This document shows positions 7,034-18,600 of a stretch of DNA of 64,000 nucleotides, in pieces. The DNA lies in contig CAZRMV010000008.1 in assembly GCA_964601275.1 (NCBI GenBank), positions 154,493 to 218,492 of the forward strand, given 5' to 3'. The position numbers were made by a program, and so were the translations under genes. Position 1 is the first letter of the stretch; the number at the start of each line of letters is the position of its first letter. The notes under the pieces are model-generated. The model had not been told where the DNA came from, ran no database searches, and worked only from the letters and a program-made list of their open reading frames with translations. The DNA comes from JAOZPE01 sp964601275. Its GTDB lineage: Bacteria; Krumholzibacteriota; Krumholzibacteriia; JAJRXK01.

Positions 7034-9211
7034 ATGCAGAACCAGCCGAGGGGCCTCGCCGGCTCCCACCGCCGTGCTCTTTCGATCCTCGTGCTCCTGT
7101 GGTCGGTGGCGGCCATGGCCGTTCCCGCGCACGCCAAGCGGGTCATCGTCCTGGGCTTCGACGGCGTCGATCCCGACCGTTGCCGAGAGTACTTCCAGAC
7201 CCACAACCTGCCGAATCTTGAGAAGCTGGCCGAGGAGGGAACCTTCTCCGACCTGAGCATCACCTATCCGGCGCAATCGCCGGTGAGCTGGGCCTCGTTC
7301 ATGACCAGCCAGAATCCCGGCTACCACGGCATCTACGATTTCCTCTACCGCCTGCCCTACACCTACACTCCCGACATCGCGCTGAGCAAGCGGACCACCC
7401 AGCCCCTCATGCCCTCCAAGGTGCAGCGCGGCTTGCTCACCCTGGCGACGGGGTTCATCGCCTTCTTCTTCCTCTTCGGGGTGATGCGGCTTGTTCGGGT
7501 CCCGCTGCGCGCGGCTCTCATCGCGGGCGCGCTGGTGGCCCTGCCCGCCTGGGCCGTCGGGTACCGGGCCTTCTACCGCTGGATCCCCTACGAGATCCCC
7601 AAGCCCGAGAGCCGCCGGACGGGAACTCCCTTCTGGAACTACGCGGCGGCGGCGGGCAAGCGGGTCAAGGCCATCGACATCCCGGTGAGCTTCCCCGCCG
7701 AGGATGTCGACAACGTGCACCTGACCACCGGCCTGGGCACGCCGGACGCGCGCGCCACCTGGGGCATCTTCTCCCTGTACTCCACCAAGGAATTCCAGAG
7801 CCGCTCCAGCGAGACCGGCGGCGTCCTCACCACGGTCCGGTGGGACGGCGACACCGCGCGGGCGGAGATCCTCGGGCCCACCCTGGTGCCCGCCGAAGGA
7901 GACATCCGCATTCCCCTGATCATCCGCCGCACCGGCGACGACCGGGTCGTGCTGCAGGTCTCCGGGCTGGAGATTCCCCTCAAGGTGGGCCAGTGGAGCG
8001 ACTTCGCCACCCTCACCTTCAAGGCCAACCCCCTGCTCAAGATGATGGCCACCACCCGCTTCAAGCTGATGCAGCTTCAGCCCGAGCTGAGCTTGTACCA
8101 GGAACCGCTCAACTTCCACGCCTGCGACCTGCCCCCGACGGTCGACATCTCCTCGCCCCGCAACTGGGCGTGCGAGCTGGCGCAGGAATACGGCGAGCGG
8201 GAGACCGTGGGCTGGTCGATCGCGACCAACCCCCTGCGGGACGAGGTGATCGACTACCCCACCTTCCTCGAGGACCTGTACTTCACCCTCGAACATCGCC
8301 GGAAGGTGGTCATGGGAGAGCTGGCCAAGGAAGACTGGGACCTGTTCATCGCGGTCTTCCTCTCCACCGACCGCATGCAGCACATGATGTATCGCTTCAT
8401 CGATCCGGGACATCCCAAGTACGACGCCAGCCTGGCCGAGAAATACGGCGGACAGGTGCTGGCCATCTACCAGAAGATGGACGAGATCGTGGGCCAGGTG
8501 ATGGACCAGTACCTCGATGACGACACCGTGCTCATGGTCATCAGCGACCACGGTTTCCATTCCTACCGCTACGGGGTGAATCTGAACACCTGGCTGGCGA
8601 AGAACGGGTTCATGGACCTGGAGGGTCCGCTCGGCGGGCCCGACCAGTACCGCAAGCTGGAAGACCTCTTCGACCCCGAGGGCAGCTTCTTCAAGAACGT
8701 CAACTGGGCCAAGACCAAGGCCTACTGTATGGGGCTGGGAAGCATCTACATCAATCTCCAGTTGCGCGAGCCCCAGGGCAGCGTGAGTCCGGCCGACTAC
8801 GACGAAGTGCGTCAGCAGATCATCGACGGCCTGAAGAAACTGGAAGATCCGCGTTTCCCCGGGCAACCCGTGGTCCTCGACGTGGTCCGCCGCGACGACG
8901 TCTACCACGGTCCCCGCTTCCTCGAGGCGCCCGACCTGCTCATCTGCTTCAACGAGAACTACCGGGTGTCCTGGCAAACCTCCCTCGGCGGCGTCCCGCC
9001 CGAGGTCATCGAGGACAATGTGGACAACTGGAGCGGCGACCACTGCAGCTACGATCCGCGGATCACCCAGGGGATCTTCTTCTCCAGCCGCCGGCTGGCC
9101 GGCCCAAGCCCCAACATCATGGATGTGGGGCCGACGGTCTTGCGTTATCTCGGGGTGCCGCTTCCCGACGATCTCGACGGACATCCCCTGCCGGAAGCCG
9201 ACGGATCCTGA
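7034..9211 (+). CDS. Membrane-anchored alkaline-phosphatase-superfamily phosphodiesterase
   Basis: The 725-residue protein is a type I phosphodiesterase/nucleotide pyrophosphatase relative. An N-terminal signal segment (15-33) is followed by the first metal site GFDGVDP (D43, D46), a nucleophile region with S82 in PAQSPVSW, NPGYHGIYDF (94-103) and a second metal site SDHGF. Two adjacent transmembrane segments (about 134-152 and 157-177) are inserted inside the catalytic domain, which is unusual. I chose the ATG at 7034 for its GAGGTGA Shine-Dalgarno. An ATG at 6974 adds 20 residues. The substrate is unknown, and relatives act on lipid head groups, sugars or nucleotides. It follows fbp closely. 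Confidence 0.85.
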   Translation: MQNQPRGLAGSHRRALSILVLLWSVAAMAVPAHAKRVIVLGFDGVDPDRCREYFQTHNLPNLEKLAEEGTFSDLSITYPAQSPVSWASFMTSQNPGYHGIYDFLYRLPYTYTPDIALSKRTTQPLMPSKVQRGLLTLATGFIAFFFLFGVMRLVRVPLRAALIAGALVALPAWAVGYRAFYRWIPYEIPKPESRRTGTPFWNYAAAAGKRVKAIDIPVSFPAEDVDNVHLTTGLGTPDARATWGIFSLYSTKEFQSRSSETGGVLTTVRWDGDTARAEILGPTLVPAEGDIRIPLIIRRTGDDRVVLQVSGLEIPLKVGQWSDFATLTFKANPLLKMMATTRFKLMQLQPELSLYQEPLNFHACDLPPTVDISSPRNWACELAQEYGERETVGWSIATNPLRDEVIDYPTFLEDLYFTLEHRRKVVMGELAKEDWDLFIAVFLSTDRMQHMMYRFIDPGHPKYDASLAEKYGGQVLAIYQKMDEIVGQVMDQYLDDDTVLMVISDHGFHSYRYGVNLNTWLAKNGFMDLEGPLGGPDQYRKLEDLFDPEGSFFKNVNWAKTKAYCMGLGSIYINLQLREPQGSVSPADYDEVRQQIIDGLKKLEDPRFPGQPVVLDVVRRDDVYHGPRFLEAPDLLICFNENYRVSWQTSLGGVPPEVIEDNVDNWSGDHCSYDPRITQGIFFSSRRLAGPSPNIMDVGPTVLRYLGVPLPDDLDGHPLPEADGS

Positions 9212-9298
9212 GCGCGACCACCGCGGGTTCGGCCGCCCGCGCGCGGACCGGACGCGAGGAGCGCCCGCCCGAAGCGCGGCCGCAGCGGACGAAAGCGC

Positions 9299-10867
9299 CT
9301 ACTGTTGGATCTCCGGTTCGATGTACCAGGCCAGGTTGGTTCCGTTGGGAATGTACTTGAGCAGGCGGGCCACCCGCACCTCGTCGGGGTTGGGAATGGT
9401 GGCCGAGGACTGCAGGATTCCGTTGGACATCACGTGCTCGGTGTTGGGACTGTGGGTCATCCACAGCACGTGACCCAATTCATGGACCGCCACCAACCGC
9501 ATGACCTCCGGGGTGTTCTGGTTGGAGACGTGGATCGCCACCTTTCGGGGAATGCACCGGAACAGACACCGGGAATCCGGCGGATCGACCATGGTCACCT
9601 CCCCCAAGAGCCCCCCTCCAAGCGGAGGATCGTTGGTGATCAGGTATTCGGCGCCGTAGTCCAAGGGTCCCAGCACCGGGGTCAGCAGTTCCTCTCCCGC
9701 CGCGGTGTTCCAAGTCGAGATGGCCTCCAGGAGCGCCGCCCCCACGTCCGCGCCGCCGGGATCGGTCACGAAGGGATCGACCTGCACCGGGATGGGATAC
9801 TGCTCCCATTTCTCGATCAGGGGCGGAATGGACGTCCCCTGGGGTTTGGCCGCCAGGGTGTAGAGGAAATCGAGCCGCGTGTAGAACGAGTCGCGGGGCG
9901 CATCGACGTAGACCGCTCCGAGGCGGAAGAGGATCGCGTCGAAGGTCTGGTCGATGGTCTCCATGGTGTCCGCCCGCAACCAATAGAACTCGTTCACGTC
10001 GGGAAGGACGGACGGCTTGATGAGCAGGCGGTCTTCCAGGATGTCCGGGATGCCGTCGAGGACATAGCTGCCGTCGCTCTCGGTGAGCACCATGTAGTTC
10101 CCAAGGGCCACGAGGACATCCTTGAAGCCCTCGACCCCTCCCCCCGGATCGCGCAGGCGGACGACCCGCCCGCTGATGCGGTAGTGTCCGGTGCTCAGAC
10201 TGACCACCTCGGGGCTGAGGGGAGCCCGGCGTCCCAGGATGTCCACCAGACGCACGCGGAGATGATAGGTCTGGCGTTCCACGAGCCCGGTCAGCAGGTG
10301 CGACTGCAACACCACCCGGGGGTCGTGGGCAAAGACCACCGAGTCGGCCTGGGCGGCGTTCCCCTCGGAAATGGGGTGGTCGGCCAGGTACACCACGTAG
10401 TGATCGATCTCGTCCTTCCCCGCGTCGGGCCGTTCCCAGCTCAGCCCGATGCTTCCCGGCACCTCTCCCTTTCCCGCCTGCAGTTGGGTCACCCCGATCG
10501 GTCCGTTCGGGTTGGGGTCGACCACGGTCACCGCCCAGGAGACCTCCAAGGGAGGCGTGGGAGGACTCAACCGGGCGGTGATCTCGACCGATCCCAGTTT
10601 CACCGCCCGCCACAAGAACTCGCTCCCGGTGGAGTCCAGGACCCCGTCGACGTAGAACTCGGCCGGCGCGGGCGCTCCCTCCCGGGTGCGCACGCTGATC
10701 CGCAGGGTGTCCAGGGCATCGACGGTCAAGGGACCCGGCGGCGGGGTCAGCACATAGTCGCCGACCGCGCCGGGCGTGGTGGGAGACTCACCGCCTCCCC
10801 CGCACGCACCCAGCGCCAGGCCCACGATGAGGGCCGCCGCGACGCAAAGCTGGGTCTGCAGGCGCAT
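9299..10867 (-). CDS. Lipoprotein metalloprotease, metzincin/matrixin-like
   Basis: The 522-residue protein has a lipoprotein signal with lipobox LGAC near residue 21. It then carries Ig-like and fibronectin-III-like regions (about 40-215), a carboxypeptidase-regulatory-like beta segment (about 225-270) and a C-terminal zinc-protease domain. The zinc motif HELGHVLWMTH lies at 462-472, with a candidate Met-turn at M480 (HVMS). This is the HExxHxxxxxH pattern of metzincins. It probably cleaves proteins at the cell surface, and its targets are unknown. The gene is convergent with the phosphodiesterase gene and has its own promoter (10937-10966). Confidence 0.82.
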   Translation of the reverse strand: MRLQTQLCVAAALIVGLALGACGGGGESPTTPGAVGDYVLTPPPGPLTVDALDTLRISVRTREGAPAPAEFYVDGVLDSTGSEFLWRAVKLGSVEITARLSPPTPPLEVSWAVTVVDPNPNGPIGVTQLQAGKGEVPGSIGLSWERPDAGKDEIDHYVVYLADHPISEGNAAQADSVVFAHDPRVVLQSHLLTGLVERQTYHLRVRLVDILGRRAPLSPEVVSLSTGHYRISGRVVRLRDPGGGVEGFKDVLVALGNYMVLTESDGSYVLDGIPDILEDRLLIKPSVLPDVNEFYWLRADTMETIDQTFDAILFRLGAVYVDAPRDSFYTRLDFLYTLAAKPQGTSIPPLIEKWEQYPIPVQVDPFVTDPGGADVGAALLEAISTWNTAAGEELLTPVLGPLDYGAEYLITNDPPLGGGLLGEVTMVDPPDSRCLFRCIPRKVAIHVSNQNTPEVMRLVAVHELGHVLWMTHSPNTEHVMSNGILQSSATIPNPDEVRVARLLKYIPNGTNLAWYIEPEIQQ

Positions 10868-10936
10868 GGTTCCGCGGTTTCTGGGTGGAAGTGAGGCTCG
10901 ACGGCGGACATCGGATTTGTCAACCGATCCGCTGAC

Positions 10937-10966
10937 AATCTAAGGACGCCGCCCGGCAGGTGTCAA
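10937..10966 (-). promoter_or_regulatory. Promoter of the metalloprotease gene
   Basis: On the minus strand TTGACA (10961-10966), 18 bases, then TAGATT (10937-10942). The start would lie about 60 bases before the ATG. Confidence 0.6.
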
Positions 10967-10991
10967 CGAGACCCCACCCCGGAAGGATCGA

Positions 10992-12620
10992 TCACCGGGT
11001 CTTCGAGGCCCCCGGGCTGGAGGTCCACCACTTGTGGATGTCGTAGAAGGGCGAGAGATTGTCCGGGGTGCAATCGTGGAAGGTCGAGCGGATGCCGACC
11101 AGGGTGTCGTAGTAGTACAGCATGGTCCAGGGTTGTTCCTCGGCGAACACCCGTTGGAATTCGTACCAGATCGACTTGGCCTTCTCCATGTCCATCTCGG
11201 CCAGCCCCTCCCGCACCAGTTCGTCCAGCCGGGGATTGGAATACCCCCCCCAGTTCATCGCCCCGTCGGTGCTGATCAAGGCAGTAGGGTCGACGCTCAT
11301 CCGGCTGTTGTAGTGACCGTAGTAGACGTCGAAATCTCCCTTGCGCACCTCGGACAAGGCCGCCGACAGTTCCATCATCCGCAGTTTCACCTTGATCCCC
11401 ACCCGGGCGAGGTTCTCCTGGAGGATGAGGATCCCGTTCTCCCGGACCGGATCGCCGGTGCGGGTGGTGATCGTGATCTCGAAGGGACTGCCGTCCTTTT
11501 CCACCACCTGGTCGTCGTCGGTGTCGAGGAAGCCCGCGTCCTTCAGCAGCCGCCGGGACAACTCCGGATCGTAGGTGTCCACGGGCAGGGTCGGATCGTG
11601 CGCCCAGCCGAGCGCGGGGACGATGATCGAGGCCGCGGGTTGGGCCCGTCCGAACATGAGGTTCTCGGTGAAGGCCTTCCGGTCGATGGCGTGGGAGATG
11701 GCCTGCCGCACCCGCACGTCATCGAGGAAGGGGCGGCGGAGGTTGTAGCAGAGGTATCCGAAGCGGCGACCGGACAAGGGATAGATCTTGATCTCGGGCG
11801 CGGTCTTCTTCAAGCGCGCCTCGTCCTTGGGGGCGATGCTCTCGACCATGTCCACCTCGCCCGACTCGAGCTTGAGCAGGCGGACCGTCGCCTCCGGGGT
11901 GAACTCGAAGACGATGGAATCCAGGTAGGGTTTGCCCTCGTAGTAGTAGGGGTTGCGTTCCAGCACGATCCGCTCGCCGCTCTCCCAACTCTTCACCCGG
12001 TAGGGCCCCATCCCCACCGGCTTGCGATTCATCGGCCAGCTCTCCACCCGGGTGGGGTCGAGCCCGTCCACGATATGTGCGGGTAGAAGCGGGATGTTGG
12101 CGTTGAAGAGCTGATCGCGGCTTCTCCGCCGGAACCGCATCTCGACGGTCAGGCTGTCCAGCGCGGTGCAGGACACCATGTCCACGAAGTTGCTTCGCCG
12201 GGCCGATGCGATCTGTGGATCAGTGAAGAGTTCGTAGCTGCGCTGCACGTCGTAGGCGCTGAAGGGCTCGCCGTCGCTCCACTTCAGTCCCTTGCGGATC
12301 AGAAAGCGCAGGGTCAATCCATCGTCGAGCCATTGCCAGGAAGAGGCCAGGGCCGGTTCCCACTCCAGCCGGCGGTTCAGCGACACCAGGCCCGAGTTGA
12401 TGATCCCCAGGATCCGGCCGCTGTAACCGGATGTGGTGATGAGACTGTTGAGGACATCGGGTTCTCCCCCGGTCGCCACGCGCAGGGTTCCCCCGTAGCT
12501 TGGCCCGTCCACCACCGCCGGGGTCGCCGCCTTCTCCCCTCCACCCTCGGTGCCACAGGCGGACAGGGCCAGGCCGACGACGAAAAGAAGCATGAGCGGG
12601 GCGGACGATCGGAAGCTCAT
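10992..12620 (-). CDS. ABC transporter substrate-binding lipoprotein, oligopeptide family (SBP type 5)
   Basis: The 542-residue protein is a periplasmic, lipid-anchored binding protein of the family that captures peptides or nickel for ABC importers. The lipobox LSAC follows a short hydrophobic signal. The family landmarks GGTLRVATGGEPDVLNS, WSDGEPFSAYDV and VRQAISHAIDRKAF are present. I start at the ATG at 12620 with AAGGAG eight bases upstream. Longer in-frame starts lack both a Shine-Dalgarno and a signal. No permease or ATPase genes are adjacent, so its partners are encoded elsewhere. Confidence 0.9.
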   Translation of the reverse strand: MSFRSSAPLMLLFVVGLALSACGTEGGGEKAATPAVVDGPSYGGTLRVATGGEPDVLNSLITTSGYSGRILGIINSGLVSLNRRLEWEPALASSWQWLDDGLTLRFLIRKGLKWSDGEPFSAYDVQRSYELFTDPQIASARRSNFVDMVSCTALDSLTVEMRFRRRSRDQLFNANIPLLPAHIVDGLDPTRVESWPMNRKPVGMGPYRVKSWESGERIVLERNPYYYEGKPYLDSIVFEFTPEATVRLLKLESGEVDMVESIAPKDEARLKKTAPEIKIYPLSGRRFGYLCYNLRRPFLDDVRVRQAISHAIDRKAFTENLMFGRAQPAASIIVPALGWAHDPTLPVDTYDPELSRRLLKDAGFLDTDDDQVVEKDGSPFEITITTRTGDPVRENGILILQENLARVGIKVKLRMMELSAALSEVRKGDFDVYYGHYNSRMSVDPTALISTDGAMNWGGYSNPRLDELVREGLAEMDMEKAKSIWYEFQRVFAEEQPWTMLYYYDTLVGIRSTFHDCTPDNLSPFYDIHKWWTSSPGASKTR

Positions 12621-12655
12621 CGGCTCTCCTTGGGCGGCAGCGAGGGACATGGGAC

Positions 12656-12684
12656 GGCGCCGTGGAGCTCTCTTCCACGGCGCC
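12656..12684. repeat. Perfect 11-bp inverted repeat upstream of the binding-protein gene
   Basis: GGCGCCGTGGA (12656-12666), a 7-base loop and TCCACGGCGCC (12674-12684) lie between the clpB stop codon and the start of the next minus-strand gene. There is no T-tract on either strand. It could be a factor-dependent terminator for clpB, a leader hairpin or an operator. Confidence 0.6.
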
Positions 12685-12794
12685 GAAACCGTACACCCGC
12701 CGCCCGGCCGAGTAAAGGCGGACCAGCGCGACCGCGGTCCCGATTCCGGGAAGGCCCGGCCCACCAGGCCTTGCCGGCCGCTCGCCGGCCCACC

Positions 12795-15431
<2,637 letters not shown>

Positions 15432-15569
15432 GGGATATCTCCTTTGGGTTGTCCTGCAGTCAATCGATCACGAGCCCGGCACGGGGTGGGATCCCTGCGC
15501 CGACGGGACTTGTCCGGGCTCGATACGGCCGTTGGCGGGCGCGGTGGCCCGCGGGGCCGGATCCCTGCC

Positions 15570-15597
15570 AATATAAGTCCGGGAAAAGAAGGCGCAA
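15570..15597 (-). promoter_or_regulatory. Candidate promoter of clpB
   Basis: On the minus strand TTGCGC (15592-15597), 16 bases, TATATT (15570-15575). This gives a leader of about 130 bases. It is the best match in the 193-base gap between the peptidase and clpB genes. Confidence 0.4.
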
Positions 15598-15608
15598 ATC
15601 GGCCCCGG

Positions 15609-15625
15609 GGGCCGCGCTGCGGCCC
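15609..15625 (-). other. GC hairpin at the end of the first peptidase gene
   Basis: GGGCCGC-GCT-GCGGCCC is an exact 7-bp stem touching the stop codon of the peptidase gene. No T-run follows at once, so it is a weak terminator candidate at best. Confidence 0.35.
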
Positions 15626-18600
15626 TATCGCACCAGGGTGAGCTTGCGCGTGACCGGCGGCGATCCCTCCGCGCGCAGCCGCGCGAAGTACACTCCCGAG
15701 GCCACCTCGACTCCCCGCCGATCCCGTCCGTCCCAACGCACCCGGTGGAGGCCGGCGCGCAGAGGCCCCGCGACCAGGGTGCGCACGCGGCGCCCCGCCA
15801 GATCGATGATGGAAAGCTCGACCCTCCCGCCGAAATCGTCCGGCAGTTCGAAGATGATCTCGGTGGCCGGGTTGAAGGGATTGGGAAGGTTGGGAAGAAG
15901 CCGCACCGCACCCAATGGCCGACGCGACTCTTGCCCGGTGGTCTTGCCCGCCCCCGGCGAGTACACCCCATCCCGCCGAGCGTTCGCGTGGAAGGTGGGC
16001 CAGGGCGCCTTGGTGGGATCGAAGGGCGCGCCCAGGTCCCACACGTGGATGAGACGATCCCACGAGGCCAGCACCAGGTCCACGTTGCCGTCGCCGTTGA
16101 AGTCGCAGATCGTCGGCGTGGCCCGCACGAAACCGTCCAGCCGGATGGGGAACCCGTCGAGCAGGGTGCCGTCCTGCCGCCAGGCGTAGACCAGGCTGGG
16201 CAGGTTGTCCTGACCGCCCCCGATGCCGAAGACCACATCGAGCGCGCCGTCGCCATCGAGGTCGCCCACCACCGGGCTGCTCTCGGACAAGCCGGGCACG
16301 GTCTGCGGCCAGCCGGCCCGTTCCTGCCCTTGCGCGTCGAAGATGTGCACCCGGGCCAGGTCGGGCGCCTCGATCGCCACCGCGACGATCTCCAGGCGGC
16401 CGTCGGCCTCGAAGTCGCAGAGGGCGGGCGAAGGAGTCTGCGAGAGGAACGCGGTCGACCGCGACAGGACGTAGACCGGGAACGGTGCGAGAGGGCTTCC
16501 GTCCTTTCTCCAGACGTAGAGCGAATCCTTCTCGGACAGGGCCACGATCTCCGCCTGCCCATCCCCGTCGACGTCGCCGATCGCCGGACTGGCCAGAAAG
16601 ACCGAGTCGATGCCCAGGTTCTTGGGCCAACCCGCCGCGTTGCCACTGCCGTCGCCCTTCAACGCGTAGAAGAACTCGTCGCTGCCACCCCCGAATTTCG
16701 AGCCGAAGAGGATCTCGGGCCGCCCGTCCCCGTCGACGTCGAGAAGCGCCGGCGTCGTCCGTCCGAAGATCTCCCCCACCCGTTGCGGGGCGATGGGTCC
16801 GGTCGTCGTCGAATCGCCGTCCCCGTCGGCCACTTCGCTGCCGTCGTCGTGGAAGGCGTAGGTCCAGCCCTTCACGTCGTTGGTGACGATCTCCAGCCGG
16901 CCGTCGCCATCGAGGTCGCCGAGGACCGGAGTGGTCCACGCCTGCCCGAACATCGGCTGCGGCCACCCGGGGCGCAGCGTTCCCGCGCCGTCGTAGACGT
17001 AGATCTCGTGGGTGCTCCAGTTCTCTCCGACGATGTCGTCCGGACCCACCCCGTTCAAAGCCCCCAGGGAGACTCCCGAGGGTCCCCAGCCTCCCCCCAC
17101 CGCGTTGATCGGCCCGAAGGTCTGGGCGTCGTTGTCACCGTCGACCTTCTCCCGGCACTGTCCGTCGACCACGTAGAGGAAATCGCTGGGTACGGCCACG
17201 TCGAGCACGCCGTCGCCGTCCACCTCGCCCACCGCCAGCGCACCGCTGGTCTCCTGCCCCATCGGCAGGGGGAAACACCCGATCTCCGGCGGAGCGGTGG
17301 ACACCTGGATCACCTTCGACGGCGGTCCGAGCAAGCCGCCCCGGTCGACCGCCTGCACCCGGTACTCGAAGGCGGTGCGCCCGGGAAGGCCTTCGTCCAG
17401 GAACACCGCGCCCGCGGTCAACACGTCCGCGTTGGCCCGGCTCCAGCTTCCGCTGCCGGCGAGCCGGCGGGATACCACGTAGCCCATCAGGTCCCGTTCG
17501 GTCGAGGCATTCCAGCTCAGCACGATCGAGCCGGGTCCGGCCAGGCCGGGCGAAAGACCGGTCACCGCCGCGGGGGCGCGCAGATCGAAGTCGACCGAAT
17601 CGACGGCTCCCCCGAAGGTGGCGAGCACCAGGCGGTAGAGCCTCGGGGCGCTCACGTCGCTCTCGACGACGGCGAAGGGATCGGCCTGGTTCACGGCGGT
17701 GCTCAAGGGGCCATCGAGGGGACCCCAGCTCCCGCCGCCGTCGAGCACCGTGGCCAAGGGATCGAGCGATCGCAGGGTTCCGGTGACCCCGGTGACCGAG
17801 GCCGCTCCGTAGTTCTTCAGGGTGAAGACCAGTTGCACGGTCTCCCCGGCGTCCACCACCCCATCGCCGTTGCCCGCGCTGTCGTCCAACCCCAGTTCCA
17901 CGATCTCGACTTCTCCATTCAGCAGATCGAGCCGCTTCTCATCGGTCCAGCTTCCGCCGCTTCCGTCGTCGAGGGCGATCGTCACCACCGCGCGGTGACC
18001 GTCCGGCGCGCCCTGGGCGGCGCGCACGGTGAAGCTTCCCGCGGCGCTGGTCAATCCTCCCGCCGCCACCGGGGGAAAGGTCGCATCCGGCGACAGCACG
18101 CTGAGCCAGGGGTCGGAGGAAGAGAGGTGCAGGTTGCCCCCGGCCACCCCGCTGGATCCCCCGTTGACCACCACCGCGGTCAATTGGACCGTCTCCCCCG
18201 CCTCGATCCTCCCGTTGCCGTTTCCGCTGGAATCGTCGATCGCAAACCCCTCCACCGAGAGTTCCGGCGATGGACCCGCAACCACCGTCACGCTGCCGGT
18301 ATAGGGCCGCACGTTGCGTCCGTTGACATGGAGGGTCCAGCTGCGGGCGAGCTCGGTGGGTAAGTCGATGCGGACGGTGCCGTCGCTTCCGGTCCACCCT
18401 GCGACCAGGGGCTCGCCGGGGGTGCGGAGCACCACCGCGACCGAGTCGAGCGGCGTCCCCAGGCTGTCGGTCACCGACACCGTGATCGGGGGTGCGCCGG
18501 TCATGACGGTCGCCGGCGCATCCACCACGATTCCCTTGGGCCGCCCGGTCCACATACGCATGGCCGGATCGCCCAGCAGGGTGTAGACGAGCTGCGTCCA

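Noticed and set aside
15432..15624. CIRCE element or heat-shock promoter before clpB
   Set aside because: No TTAGCACTC/GAGTGCTAA pair and no CTTGAA-CCCCAT-type promoter is present.
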